From NCBI GenBank assembly GCA_034440235.1, contig JAWXBR010000025.1, positions 98,097 to 162,096 of the forward strand: a stretch of DNA of 64,000 nt, read 5' to 3'. The position numbers were made by a program, and so were the translations under genes. This DNA comes from JAWXBR01 sp034440235. Lineage in GTDB: Bacteria; Bacteroidota; Ignavibacteria; Kapaibacteriales; Kapaibacteriaceae. The notes under the pieces are model-generated. The model saw nothing but the letters and a program-made list of their open reading frames with translations. It was not told where the DNA came from and did not search any database. Shown piece after piece: positions 17,816-27,168 of this stretch (within the stretch, counting starts at the first letter, position 1; each line of letters starts with the position of its first letter).

Positions 17816-19360
17816 TCAAAGCGGAATGTTGCCGTGTTTTTTCCACGGATTTGTATCCGTTTTTGTGCGCAGCGTTTTTAGTGCGGCGATGAGCTCGCGA
17901 CGTGTGTTTTGCGGCTCGATTACATCGTCGACAAATCCACGCTCTGCAGCTTCGTAAGGATTAGCGAACTGTTCGTTGTAGTCGTCTTGAAGTTCTTTTA
18001 GTCGGGTACCCTTGTCTTTAGAAGCATCGAGTTCTTTGCGATAAAGAATTTCGACGGCTCCCTTTGCACCCATCACTGCAATTTCTGCCGTTGGCCACGC
18101 TACGTTGTAGTCGCCACGTATATGCTTCGAGCTCATGACGTCGTATGCGCCGCCGTAGGCCTTGCGTGTAATGACTGTGAGTTTGGGTACGGTAGCTTCG
18201 CAGAATGCGTATAGCAACTTCGCTCCGTGACGAATAATGCCACGCCATTCCTGATCGGTGCCGGGCAGAAAGCCAGGCACATCTTCGAACACTACGATTG
18301 GGATGTTGAACGCATCGCAGAATCGGACAAAGCGCGCGCCTTTTACAGAGCTGTTAATGTCGAGTACGCCTGCGAGCGATGCGGGCTGGTTAGCAACAAT
18401 TCCGACAGGCATGCCATCGAGTGTTGCAAAACCAACAACAATGTTTGTTGCATACGCTGCATGAACTTCGAAGAAGTCGGCTTCGTCTACAACGTGTTTA
18501 ATAACTTCTTTTATATCGTACGGCTGATTAGGATTTGAAGGAATGATCCGACGCAACTCGTCGCATAGCCGTTGGGGATCGTCGGTGGTCGGACGTACCG
18601 GTGGTTGTTGTCTGTTGTTTAGAGGTAGATACGTCGTGAGTTTGCGCACGGCAAGCAGGCACTCTACTTCGTTGTCCATCGCAAAGTGCGAAACACCACT
18701 TCGTTCTGAATGTGTGTCTGCACCACCAAGTTCTTCGAAGGTTACTTCTTCGTGCGTAACAGTCTTTACAACCTCTGGACCCGTTACAAACATGTACGAT
18801 GTGCCCTTGGTCATAAACACAAAGTCTGTAAGCGCTGGCGAATACACTGCACCACCCGCACATGGCCCGAGTACAACACTTATTTGCGGAACAACGCCAC
18901 TCGCCATGGTATTACGCAGGAAGATGTCTGCGTAGCCCCCTAGCGAAACGACCCCTTCCTGAATTCGTGCGCCACCAGAATCGTTTAGTCCGATTACAGG
19001 CGCGCCGATCTTCATTGCAAGGTCCATGATCTTGCAGATTTTCTCTGCATGAACCTCCGAGAGCGACCCGCCAAAGACTGTAAAGTCCTGCGAGAACACA
19101 CACACAATACGTCCCTGTATCGTGCCTGTGCCCGTAACAACGCCATCGCCGAGTGGACGCTGTTTTTCCATGCCGAATTTTGTCGACCTGTGTCGCGCAA
19201 GCATATCGGTCTCGCGGAACGACCCTTCGTCCAGCAATACCTCAAGGCGCTCACGTGCCGTAAGCTTCCCTTTTGCGTGCTGGGCATCGATGCGGGCTTG
19301 TCCGCCACCCAATAATGCTTCGGCCTTAAGGGCGCTTAGCTGATCTATACGATGTTTCAA
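17816..19360 (-). CDS. pccB: acyl-CoA carboxylase, carboxyltransferase (beta) subunit, propionyl-CoA type
   Basis: 514 residues, the usual length. N-terminal domain: KGKLTARERLEVLLDEGSF (about 30-48), GDGVVTGTGTIQGR, FGGSLSEVHAEKI, and the oxyanion-hole region NDSGGARIQEGV (about 124-135) and GPCAGGAVYSPAL. The C-terminal domain has the second oxyanion loop AYGGAYDVMSSKH (about 417-429) and ends KKHGNIPL, as in propionyl/methylmalonyl carboxyltransferases. It moves the carboxyl group from carboxybiotin to propionyl-CoA (or acetyl-CoA); the biotin carboxylase/carrier subunits are not in the window. Single-gene unit, convergent with the CAP gene. Confidence 0.9.
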   Translation of the reverse strand: MKHRIDQLSALKAEALLGGGQARIDAQHAKGKLTARERLEVLLDEGSFRETDMLARHRSTKFGMEKQRPLGDGVVTGTGTIQGRIVCVFSQDFTVFGGSLSEVHAEKICKIMDLAMKIGAPVIGLNDSGGARIQEGVVSLGGYADIFLRNTMASGVVPQISVVLGPCAGGAVYSPALTDFVFMTKGTSYMFVTGPEVVKTVTHEEVTFEELGGADTHSERSGVSHFAMDNEVECLLAVRKLTTYLPLNNRQQPPVRPTTDDPQRLCDELRRIIPSNPNQPYDIKEVIKHVVDEADFFEVHAAYATNIVVGFATLDGMPVGIVANQPASLAGVLDINSSVKGARFVRFCDAFNIPIVVFEDVPGFLPGTDQEWRGIIRHGAKLLYAFCEATVPKLTVITRKAYGGAYDVMSSKHIRGDYNVAWPTAEIAVMGAKGAVEILYRKELDASKDKGTRLKELQDDYNEQFANPYEAAERGFVDDVIEPQNTRRELIAALKTLRTKTDTNPWKKHGNIPL

Positions 19361-19409
19361 ACTGTCTCCATAGAGTCGACAGCGAAAATAGGCAGTAATT
19401 TTGCCAGCT

Positions 19410-19787
19410 ATGAATCATCGCATCCTCTTAATGTGCTCAGGCCTGTTCCTGATGTTCTCTGTCTTCAGCACTGTCATCTTCTTTGGGGGCTATTTCAACG
19501 ATGCCGAGGGTGCAGACAAAAACGGAATTCTCGGACTCGTCTGCTTTGCTCTTACGGGAATTGTGTTCGCACTTGCAATGCGGTTGCGTAAGCGCGCGCA
19601 CAGACGTATCGACAACGAGATAGAGCGCGCGATGCGTGACCACGGCTTCGTCGAAGCGTCGCAACTCGGGAACGTACTTGGCATGTCGCTCGATGAGACC
19701 CGCGACGTGCTCGACAAACTTTCAGGCGCGCGCAAATGGCGTTGCGAAGAGTCAGAAGGCTACAACGCCCGTTACTACCCACAGTAA
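19410..19787 (+). CDS. small membrane protein with C-terminal helix-turn-helix-like tail
   Basis: 125 residues from ATG 19410 (the frame opens nine bases earlier with TTG). Two membrane helices (about 5-27 and 40-58) precede an arginine-rich linker and a soluble tail whose pattern FVEASQLGNVLGMSLDETRDVLDKL looks like a small winged-helix or HTH element. I do not recognise the family. It is divergent from the carboxylase gene, and a glycosyltransferase gene follows 37 bp after its end. Confidence 0.6.
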   Translation: MNHRILLMCSGLFLMFSVFSTVIFFGGYFNDAEGADKNGILGLVCFALTGIVFALAMRLRKRAHRRIDNEIERAMRDHGFVEASQLGNVLGMSLDETRDVLDKLSGARKWRCEESEGYNARYYPQ

Positions 19788-19824
19788 TACGTGGCGCTGA
19801 AAGCACTACTGTGAACTGTAATAC

Positions 19825-20520
19825 ATGGCTCTGAACGCCCGTAACGTTATCGTCATCATACCTGCATTAAACGAGGTCGAGTCTGTGGGCTTGGTTGTCG
19901 ATGCAATGCCCGCTTTTATAGACCACATCATTGTTGTAGATAACGGAAGCACCGATGCAACAGCAGATGTCGCTCGTTCGCGCGGCGCACATGTGTGTGT
20001 GGAACCGAGGCGTGGGTACGGACAGGCCTGCCTTTCGGGTATTGCGTACGCGGAGCATCTGCTTCCAGATATCATCGTTTTTGCCGATGCAGACTTCAGT
20101 GACAACCCTCTCGACATTATTCGTATTGTAACTCCTGTTAGTATCGATGAGGCCGACATGGTAATTGGGTCGCGGGTAAGGGGCTCTCGCGAACGGGGCT
20201 CTCTCACTCCGCAGCAAGTGTTTGGCAATTGGCTAGCAACACGTCTGATACGTCTGTTCTGGCGTGAACGCTTCACCGATCTTGGTCCGTTGCGCGCCAT
20301 TCGATGGACTGTGCTTCGGCAATTGAACATGCAGGACACCACGTACGGCTGGACCGTCGAAATGCAGATTAAAGCAGCCCGTATGCGTGTGCGCTGCCTA
20401 GAAGTACCTGTAGACTACCGACGCCGCATTGGCACATCGAAGATTTCGGGCACGTTCAAAGGCACAGTTCTAGCAGGCACAAAAATTCTCAGTACGATTG
20501 CGCGCAATGTCTTCAGATAA
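19825..20520 (+). CDS. family 2 glycosyltransferase, dolichol/polyprenyl-phosphate sugar synthase type
   Basis: 231 residues, GT-A fold: VIVIIPALNEVESVG (about 8-22), VVDNGSTDAT (about 37-46), the metal-binding DADFSD (about 89-94), GSRVRGSR (about 112-119) and LGPLRAIRW. These match polyprenyl-phosphate hexose synthases, which make lipid-linked sugars at the cytoplasmic face. The next gene is an integral-membrane glycosyltransferase that overlaps this one by 14 bp, a sensible donor/user pair. Confidence 0.88.
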   Translation: MALNARNVIVIIPALNEVESVGLVVDAMPAFIDHIIVVDNGSTDATADVARSRGAHVCVEPRRGYGQACLSGIAYAEHLLPDIIVFADADFSDNPLDIIRIVTPVSIDEADMVIGSRVRGSRERGSLTPQQVFGNWLATRLIRLFWRERFTDLGPLRAIRWTVLRQLNMQDTTYGWTVEMQIKAARMRVRCLEVPVDYRRRIGTSKISGTFKGTVLAGTKILSTIARNVFR

Positions 20521-21805
20521 GAAATCATCATCTGTTGCTCTACTCTTGTGCACTCTGCTCGCAGCCGGATGCGCCGCAATACACTTCGATGTGTTTGGCA
20601 ATTTAGTGGCGTCTGCCGTTTACATGTGGCCCTGCATGTCTGTCGTGTGGCTCTGCATTGCATGGATTCTTTTACGCACGCGGCCAATTATAAAAAAGCC
20701 TACAATTATTGTCATGACCTGTCTGGCAGTTGGCGCACATGCATTCGTGCTTATGCCTTCGGGTGTGTTAAGTGGCGATTTGCATCGGTATCAGTGGGAC
20801 GGCAGAGTTATTAATGCCGGCATCGACCCCTATGCCTATCCGCCGAATGCTACAGAGGTCGCTCATCTGCATGAGAACAACTCGCTGTCGAGACTAACAT
20901 TCTCTCATCTGCGCACTATTTACCCTCCAGCTGCAGAATACTTCTTTGCTCTCTCCACAGCAGTTTCGCCGTACGGAATAGGCTGGAAGATTCCCTCTCT
21001 TCTGGCAATAGCCGCCTCTTGTTGGGCACTTGTGACCCTTTTACGGGGCATGGGGCGCAGAGCCGAGGGGGCTCTTGCGTTTGCGCTTAGTCCGGTCCTC
21101 CTGCTCCAAGGCACCATGGACGTACACATAGACGTTGTGATGGTAGCGTTTGCCTTGTGGTCTCTTGTGGCATGGCGCAAAGGCTTGTGGGTTGTAAGCG
21201 GTCTATTGCTAGGCATAGCGGTAGGAGTAAAAATTCTTCCGCTACTCTTCCTGCCGTGGTTACTGCGCGATGCATCTATCAAGAAGCGGGTGTGGTTTGT
21301 ACTAACGATGCTGGCAACGCTACTTGCAATCTACGCTCCGTTTCTAACGGTGCATGTTGTAGAGAGTCTCGCAGATTTTTCTACACGCTTTGCAGCGAAT
21401 AGTCTTTTAGGCACATTACTCGTGCAGTTTCTTCCTGTGCCAGTTGCGCGCATTTCATTGCTCGTATTGTTTGTTGCGTCGTTAGCGTGGCTATGGTTTA
21501 GAAGAACCGAGCCCCTTACCGCAATGTCTTGCGCATTTCTGTTTTTGCTTGTGTTCTCGCCTATCGTCCACCCCTGGTATCTCATCATGCTTGTTGCACT
21601 TGGTGTTGTGATACCGATGCGTTCGATTCTGGTTTTTGCAACAACCATTGCTGTTTGTGGTGCACCCATTTTAGCATATAGCAGAGGCGGAGTGTGGTTT
21701 GAACACCCCGCCTTGCTAATTGTCGAATATGTGGCCGTGTTTGCGGCTTTTGTTATTGACGTACGACGCGGTACGCCGTTGTCTGCTGTCCGCTCCGAAT
21801 CGTAA
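20507..21805 (+). CDS. integral-membrane glycosyltransferase (GT-C/GT87-like)
   Basis: 432 residues from ATG 20507. About ten to twelve hydrophobic segments. An early luminal loop has GDLHRYQWDGRVINAGIDPYAY, with the acidic/aromatic pattern of GT-C mannosyltransferases, followed by TIYPPAAEYFFALS. Later blocks GIAVGVKILPLLFLPW and SPIVHPWYLIML are typical of DUF2029/GT87-type alpha-mannosyltransferase membrane proteins. It would use a lipid-linked sugar, probably from the overlapping GT2 gene. Acceptor unknown. The last 53 bp overlap the end of the convergent T9SS gene. Confidence 0.82.
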   Translation: MSSDKKSSSVALLLCTLLAAGCAAIHFDVFGNLVASAVYMWPCMSVVWLCIAWILLRTRPIIKKPTIIVMTCLAVGAHAFVLMPSGVLSGDLHRYQWDGRVINAGIDPYAYPPNATEVAHLHENNSLSRLTFSHLRTIYPPAAEYFFALSTAVSPYGIGWKIPSLLAIAASCWALVTLLRGMGRRAEGALAFALSPVLLLQGTMDVHIDVVMVAFALWSLVAWRKGLWVVSGLLLGIAVGVKILPLLFLPWLLRDASIKKRVWFVLTMLATLLAIYAPFLTVHVVESLADFSTRFAANSLLGTLLVQFLPVPVARISLLVLFVASLAWLWFRRTEPLTAMSCAFLFLLVFSPIVHPWYLIMLVALGVVIPMRSILVFATTIAVCGAPILAYSRGGVWFEHPALLIVEYVAVFAAFVIDVRRGTPLSAVRSES

Positions 21806-23831
21806 CAGTGTACGTGCCAACAGAGAATGATGCGAGATCGAGCGCAACGTGTTCATCTGCGTGTGTGCCTGTGTACATCACGATACCAAGATTGTTTACA
21901 ATAGCAATTTCGCATTCGCCCACGAGACCGCGAATGTTGAGATTGCTTTGTGTTGGATTAGGATAGACACTAATACCTGCAAACACACCTGGGTCGGTTA
22001 CATCCGTTGTACCGTGCAGATACGCATCGGAAGCACGCGAACATCCACCGGTGTCCATAATGCGCACCTGATAGAGTCCATCAAGCGTGAGTGGTACCTC
22101 CGTTGAGGTTGCGCCCGGAATTGCTACACCTTCGCGGAACCACTGGTAGAGATAAGCAACAGCGTCGGTCACAAGCTTATTGCCTTGCTTAGTGATTGAT
22201 GGCTTGTCGAGTCCTGGACGTACAGTAACGCGAATTGTGTCGGAGCTCTTCTGGCAGTCATATCGGTCACGAATAGCCACCAATAACGTGTGCTCACCAA
22301 GAGGCAGTGTACCAAGCCGGAATTTACTGCTGCCGTTATTCGTGGCTACGCCGTCGACATACCACAGATACGATGGGTAAGCCCCTGGTGCAAAGATGGT
22401 AGAGTCTTGTCCTTCACAGATGTTCAGCGTCTTTAGGGCTGGACGTAATCGAGTGTTCGGGCCACATTCAAGTGCTGCTACAAAACCATCGCTATAACGT
22501 TCGCCAACGATGGTAATGCCGCTGAAGTTTGCTGATGCGTCGAATACACCAGCTGCATACGGAACGTTGTCTATGCCTATTGCAATGCCGCGAATTTCAT
22601 CGGCGTGCGGACCACCAGCTTCGCGTATCCATTCGAGCGAGCCATCGCTTTCACAGCGTGCGATAAATGCATCGCGTTCGCCAAATGGTTCAAGAACGGT
22701 TTGGTCGAAAATCGACGCGCTGTCGTAGTAGCCCCCTATGTAGATGCCCCCTTGCTTGTCAGCAAAAACACAGGTAGCTACTTCGCCGTACACACCACCC
22801 CACTTCTTTACGAAGTCAATCTTTCCATCTTTTGCAAAACGTGTAAGGAACACGTCGGTTTCGAACTCACCATTCGCGTTTACAACCTGCGTGTCGAAGT
22901 TCGTTGCGCCAGAAAATGAACCTGTTACAACAAGCTTGCCATCTCTATCAACTGCTCCTGCAATGTTGTTATCGGGTTTGCCCGAGCCAATTCTTTTAGC
23001 CCAAATCGAACCACCGTTTGCATTCAAAGCCCAAACGAAGTAATCGGTGGTTGAGCCGAAGGCAGTGAGAGACGGCAAGAGAGGAAAATCTGCCTGACCT
23101 GCGAATATGCCTGTTGTGTAGATACGATCGCCGTTCGGTGATACGCTAATCGAACGGACGTGACCCACCTGAGGACCACCTGAGGCAGCGAGCCACGTAA
23201 CCTCACCCGCCGAAGTCAACTTCACAACGAAGGCATCGGCCTTACCCTGGCTAACATGTTCCTTTGATTGAAACTTTCCGATTCCGCCAACACCACCGCC
23301 CATGTACACATTACCAAGCGAGTCGACTGCCAGATAAGGCGAGTTTTCGTCGTAGTCAGCAGAACCAAACGATTTTGCCCAGATCGAAGCACCGTTTTTA
23401 TCATATTTCGCGACAAACATGTCCGAAGAGCTGCCTTCCGAAAGAACAATCCAGGGTCCGATCTGTGCCGAATCGATGAAGGAACCGGCCACATAAATGT
23501 TGCCTTGGTTGTCTACAACAACAGAGCGCGATTCATCTGCATCGAGTCCACCAAGCGCTCCCGCTGTACGCGGCACACCAGCTTTTGTAAAGCTTGCGGT
23601 AAAGGCATCGTATTGAAATATGCCTGGAATTTTTATTCCGCCGGGTCCTCCGATGTTTAGTGAATCGGAGAATGTACCCGCTACGTGCAACACATTCGCG
23701 CTTGAGATGGCAAGTGCGTTTACTTCATCGGTTTGCGGACCGGTAAGAGGCACCACCCATTTCCAAATTGGTTGAGCACTCAATGTCATGCTGGTCAATA
23801 CGGCGATGGTTAGGACTACGGATAGCTTCAT
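21753..23831 (-). CDS. SBBP-type beta-propeller secreted protein with T9SS sorting domain
   Basis: 692 residues. Signal peptide (cleavage after LSAQ, residue 20), then repeated units of about 50 residues containing (V/I)DxxGNIYVAGSF or DxxGxVYMGGG, i.e. SBBP/beta-propeller repeats, to about residue 450. An Ig-like segment follows (about 455-600). The last 80 residues, from VYPNPTQSNLNI, form a T9SS type-A C-terminal domain ending TAYRVVRQ. A large surface or secreted protein of unknown ligand. It is 12 bp downstream of nusB, so it is probably in the same transcript as nusB and the dehydrogenase. Confidence 0.85.
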   Translation of the reverse strand: MKLSVVLTIAVLTSMTLSAQPIWKWVVPLTGPQTDEVNALAISSANVLHVAGTFSDSLNIGGPGGIKIPGIFQYDAFTASFTKAGVPRTAGALGGLDADESRSVVVDNQGNIYVAGSFIDSAQIGPWIVLSEGSSSDMFVAKYDKNGASIWAKSFGSADYDENSPYLAVDSLGNVYMGGGVGGIGKFQSKEHVSQGKADAFVVKLTSAGEVTWLAASGGPQVGHVRSISVSPNGDRIYTTGIFAGQADFPLLPSLTAFGSTTDYFVWALNANGGSIWAKRIGSGKPDNNIAGAVDRDGKLVVTGSFSGATNFDTQVVNANGEFETDVFLTRFAKDGKIDFVKKWGGVYGEVATCVFADKQGGIYIGGYYDSASIFDQTVLEPFGERDAFIARCESDGSLEWIREAGGPHADEIRGIAIGIDNVPYAAGVFDASANFSGITIVGERYSDGFVAALECGPNTRLRPALKTLNICEGQDSTIFAPGAYPSYLWYVDGVATNNGSSKFRLGTLPLGEHTLLVAIRDRYDCQKSSDTIRVTVRPGLDKPSITKQGNKLVTDAVAYLYQWFREGVAIPGATSTEVPLTLDGLYQVRIMDTGGCSRASDAYLHGTTDVTDPGVFAGISVYPNPTQSNLNIRGLVGECEIAIVNNLGIVMYTGTHADEHVALDLASFSVGTYTVTIRSGQQTTAYRVVRQ

Positions 23832-23843
23832 AATACCCTTCTG

Positions 23844-24434
23844 TCAATCTGTGATAAGACCGCGGCCACTTTTATGAATTTTCCCTTGCGCCTCTAAGTC
23901 AACGATGATGGCGTCGAGAATACCATTGATGAACGTGCCGCTTTTGTCTGTTGAATATCGTTTTGCGAGTTCGATGACTTCGTTAATCGTAACCTTCACA
24001 GGAATATCGGAGCAAGCCGTTAACTCCGCTACGGCCAAGTGCATGAGCACACGATCGATAAGAGCTATGCGCTCGACTTCCCAGTTCGTGGCATGACTTT
24101 CAATGAGTGTAGAGCTAGACTCCCTGTAATCTCTGGCAGCACCTAACACCGTTGTGGCGTATGTGAGGTCTTCTTCAGCCCATACGATTGGTACATCGGC
24201 ATCCATCTCAAACACCTCATCTGGCTTTAGAATACGCTGAAGATCGGCGGGGTTCTCAACGCTGTCGAAGGTGAATTGCCTATAAAAGATGTGCGGGAAG
24301 GCAACATCTAGCGAAACTTCGCCATCGGATGTTGCAACCAGTATCTGAAGCACTTTCTCACGAGCAAGATGCCGTGATCCGCGCAGACTGCGCTGTTGAC
24401 TAACTGGAAATTTGTCTGGTGGTGGTTGAGCCAC
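23844..24434 (-). CDS. nusB: transcription antitermination factor NusB
   Basis: 196 residues; the usual length is 130-160, and the extra length is an N-terminal lead and an insert of about 40 residues after the first helix. The diagnostic parts are SRHLAREKVLQILVA (about 20-34), the central WEVERIALIDRVLMHLAVAELT (about 120-141) and the C-terminal VTINEVIELAKRYSTDKSGTFINGILDAI. NusB binds boxA RNA with NusE (S10) during rRNA transcription. It lies between an amino-acid dehydrogenase gene (8 bp) and a T9SS protein gene. Confidence 0.92.
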   Translation of the reverse strand: MAQPPPDKFPVSQQRSLRGSRHLAREKVLQILVATSDGEVSLDVAFPHIFYRQFTFDSVENPADLQRILKPDEVFEMDADVPIVWAEEDLTYATTVLGAARDYRESSSTLIESHATNWEVERIALIDRVLMHLAVAELTACSDIPVKVTINEVIELAKRYSTDKSGTFINGILDAIIVDLEAQGKIHKSGRGLITD

Positions 24435-24442
24435 GTAGTATC

Positions 24443-25531
24443 CTAAATCCCACGAATCATGGGAGTGCCGACGTAGTTACCATGCACGTGTCGCACCTTA
24501 CTTATGCGGTCTTCGGCAATGGCATTCGAAGCTTCAATCGTAAGAATTGATCTGTCTCTAGCAGTTACTAGAATGTTCATTGTGATGTCGTAGATACCTT
24601 CCGCCTGACGCATTACCTTTTCACGATGATAGCCTTCTACCTCGGATGCAACATTCATCAAACCGCCCGAATTAACAACGTAGTCTGGCGCATATACGAT
24701 GTTACGTTCCTTCAGCATTCTAGCGTGTTTCTGTTCGACCTTTAACTGGTTATTGGCACCACCACAAACAATAGCACATGAAAGCAGTGGGATTGTATCG
24801 TCGTCTAAGATCGCACCCAATGCATTCGGCGAGAAAATGTCGCATTCAGTTGTGAACACTTCGTCGGGCCGGATTACCTGTGCTCCAGTTTCTGTTGCAA
24901 CGGCACGAGCCTTCTCGTCATAGATGTCAGTCACAAAAACAATGGCACCATCTTTAGTCAAATGTTTTACTAAGTACGAAGCAACGTTGCCCGCACCTTG
25001 CACAACAACGCGTTTACCTGCGAGCGTGTCGGAGCCCCATGTGAAATTGGCTGCAGCCTTCATGCCCGAGTAAACGCCTAGTGCCGTGACTGGCGAAGGG
25101 TCACCCGATCCGCCATGTCCACCAACACCGGTTACAAACTTCGTCTCCATACGAATCCACTCCATATCATGTACGCTCGTGCCAACGTCTTCGGCAGTGA
25201 TATACCTGCCTCGAAGAGAGTCGACGAAACGTCCATACGACCTGAACAACGCCTCAGATTTTTCCAGTCTGGCGTCTCCGATAATAACGGCTTTGCCGCC
25301 GCCAAGATTGACTCCGCTGACGGCTGCTTTATACGTCATTCCGCGTGATAGCCGTAACGCATCTACAACGGCATCTTCGTCGCTCGCGTACTTCCACATG
25401 CGCGTACCGCCAAGAGCGGGACCAAGAGAGGTATCATGAATAGCAACGATGGCCCGAAGACCTGTTACAGGGTCTGAGCAAAGGACCACTTGTTCGTGGC
25501 CCATAGATTGAAGCTGGTCGAAGAACTGCAT
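24443..25531 (-). CDS. Leu/Val/Phe-type amino-acid dehydrogenase
   Basis: 362 residues, the length of leucine/valine/phenylalanine dehydrogenases (about 350-370). The N-terminal catalytic domain has GGTRMWKY (about 41-48), GMTYKAAVSGVNLGGGKAVIIGD with the two active lysines (about 64-86), and TAEDVGTSVHDM. The NAD-binding domain has VVVQGAGNVASYLVKHL (about 180-196). The reaction is oxidative deamination of a branched-chain or aromatic amino acid to the 2-oxo acid, with NAD. Substrate not assignable from motifs alone. First gene of a three-gene unit with nusB and the propeller protein. Confidence 0.9.
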   Translation of the reverse strand: MQFFDQLQSMGHEQVVLCSDPVTGLRAIVAIHDTSLGPALGGTRMWKYASDEDAVVDALRLSRGMTYKAAVSGVNLGGGKAVIIGDARLEKSEALFRSYGRFVDSLRGRYITAEDVGTSVHDMEWIRMETKFVTGVGGHGGSGDPSPVTALGVYSGMKAAANFTWGSDTLAGKRVVVQGAGNVASYLVKHLTKDGAIVFVTDIYDEKARAVATETGAQVIRPDEVFTTECDIFSPNALGAILDDDTIPLLSCAIVCGGANNQLKVEQKHARMLKERNIVYAPDYVVNSGGLMNVASEVEGYHREKVMRQAEGIYDITMNILVTARDRSILTIEASNAIAEDRISKVRHVHGNYVGTPMIRGI

Positions 25532-25576
25532 AGACAGGCAAGATACGGAAAAGGGTCAACGCCTTTTTCAAACGAA

Positions 25577-25609
25577 GACGGGGACGTTGCCTAAGGCAAC
25601 GTCCCCGTC
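25577..25609. terminator. perfect 15-bp stem-loop
   Basis: A perfect inverted repeat, stem GACGGGGACGTTGCC with a three-base loop, lies between the beta-barrel gene (upstream, minus strand) and the dehydrogenase gene. There is no clean T-tract on the minus side, so it may be a terminator, an mRNA 3'-end stabiliser, or an attenuating hairpin for the dehydrogenase transcript. Confidence 0.6.
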
Positions 25610-25620
25610 GATTAATTATG

Positions 25621-25684
25621 CGTTGAGGGGCGTCTTAGATTCCGTTAAGGGCTGTCTTGACGCCGTTGAGGGCCGTTTTAGAAG
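25621..25684. repeat. three 21-22-bp imperfect tandem repeats across the stop codon
   Basis: Units starting at 25621, 25643 and 25664 share CGTTGAGGG(G)CGTCTTAGA with a few substitutions. The most upstream one (minus-strand sense) contains the TAA stop (25678-25680) of the beta-barrel gene; the other two lie in its 3' untranslated region. Confidence 0.75.
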
Positions 25685-27027
25685 CCGAGTCGGAAGTGAT
25701 AACACAAGCCGAACGACAACGAGACGATATTCGGATTAAGCGATTCCTGGGGTTCTGTGCGACGTACCAGGTTGATATCATCAGGATCGATTGGGTATGA
25801 GCCTTCGTAGTTGCGGAAATCATCAAACAGACCAGAAAGTGAATACCCAGCCTGGAATACCACATTCAGTCGACCAAAATCTGTCGTTACAACCGGAATC
25901 GAACCACCAATGCGAACCTCTGTCATAGAGGCAATGTATTGAGCTGGGTTGTAGCTAGGCGAATTTGGACTTGTTGGACTGAAAACTGTGGTATCCGATT
26001 TACCCGTTCTTTTCTGCACGTTAAACGTGCCAACAACCGATGCAGCAGAGTCGAGAAGTGTGCGGGTGGAATTCCCGTTCGGCATTCCAAAGTTCATACC
26101 AATGACAAAGCCACCGAGGTTAAAGTGAGGAAACACATTAAAGTATGAGTACCTGGCAACCATAGTCGCAGAGTCTGACTGATCGTTTTCTCGTCTGAGT
26201 TGATAGCCATAGTTAGCAAGACCGAAATCGAGTCCGAAGCCAACATTTGAATGTTTGCCAAAAGGCACTAGAATCGACGCACCAAAATCTGGAGGCAGGT
26301 TAAAAACTACCCCTGTCTTCCAGCCTTCTGCAACGTTTGTCTTAAGACTTCCCTTTGCCATAAGGTAGGGTCCGACATACAAGCTGTACTCATCTGCACG
26401 GGTTTTCTTTTTGCCAGACTCAATAGAAGCCATGGTACTATCGGTTGGGCTAGTGCTGGTTGTACTGCTGCTTGAACGATCAGAACTTGCTTTGCCGCCC
26501 GTTGCGAGGTCGAGACCAACACTAAAGATGAACGGATACCCCAACGCGGCTCGCCCGGCGAAACCATCACTAAAGTGGTAGCGCATACCTACTTGAGCAC
26601 CAAAACCAAAACCACTTGTATATGCAGCTGCGAGACCCGCAAATGGGTCTATTTCCTTACCGTCTTGCTCGAACGTCACATTCCAGTTGAAATAGCCAAG
26701 ACCAGCCTTAACCCATGGGTCAAACTTCTTATTAGGACTAAAGTGATACGTTGCTGATGCAAGTGCAGAAATGAATGTGTACTTGGTTACAGGAAATGAA
26801 CCACCAGTAACACCAGGCGATTCGATACTGAAATTAGAGTAGCCCAGATCTAATGCTGCACCCCAACCATCATCAATAGCATACTCACCCGCAAGGCCAA
26901 ATCCAATCGAAGTACCGAGTCCAGATAGACCTATCGTTGGACCTACCCACAAGCGCTCGGGTACGTATTGTGCCGAAGCACTAGAGAGAATGGCAACTAG
27001 TGCCATAATTCGTAGAACAAATTTCAT
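25678..27027 (-). CDS. outer-membrane beta-barrel protein
   Basis: 449 residues from ATG 27027 (a start nine bases earlier is possible). Signal peptide with cleavage near SSASAQ (about residue 19). The mature part has alternating beta-strand patterns with repeated G/Y/F-rich strands and ends SFGLCYHFRLGF, a C-terminal aromatic typical for outer-membrane barrels. A low-complexity stretch SSTTSTSPTDSTMAS (about 195-209) separates two halves of about 200 residues that look like two consecutive barrels or an internal duplication. No specific family recognised. Followed by a stem-loop at 25577-25609. Confidence 0.72.
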   Translation of the reverse strand: MKFVLRIMALVAILSSASAQYVPERLWVGPTIGLSGLGTSIGFGLAGEYAIDDGWGAALDLGYSNFSIESPGVTGGSFPVTKYTFISALASATYHFSPNKKFDPWVKAGLGYFNWNVTFEQDGKEIDPFAGLAAAYTSGFGFGAQVGMRYHFSDGFAGRAALGYPFIFSVGLDLATGGKASSDRSSSSTTSTSPTDSTMASIESGKKKTRADEYSLYVGPYLMAKGSLKTNVAEGWKTGVVFNLPPDFGASILVPFGKHSNVGFGLDFGLANYGYQLRRENDQSDSATMVARYSYFNVFPHFNLGGFVIGMNFGMPNGNSTRTLLDSAASVVGTFNVQKRTGKSDTTVFSPTSPNSPSYNPAQYIASMTEVRIGGSIPVVTTDFGRLNVVFQAGYSLSGLFDDFRNYEGSYPIDPDDINLVRRTEPQESLNPNIVSLSFGLCYHFRLGF

Positions 27028-27108
27028 GCACTGCACCTTGCATTATAAATGAAAATAGATTTTGACGTGACGAACTGTAGATAGTATCTGAGCAAACATA
27101 AAAAAGAA

Positions 27109-27134
27109 AAGGGGCTCTCGGTTGAGAGCCCCTT
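27109..27134 (-). terminator. Rho-independent terminator after the RRM gene
   Basis: In the minus direction the hairpin AAGGGGCTCTC-AACC-GAGAGCCCCTT is followed by TTCTTTTTT. It ends the RRM gene transcript. Both arms contain the AAGGGGCT octamer that is repeated through the window. Confidence 0.9.
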
Positions 27135-27168
27135 GCTGATGATCACATTAGATGGAGACGTTCAGGTC

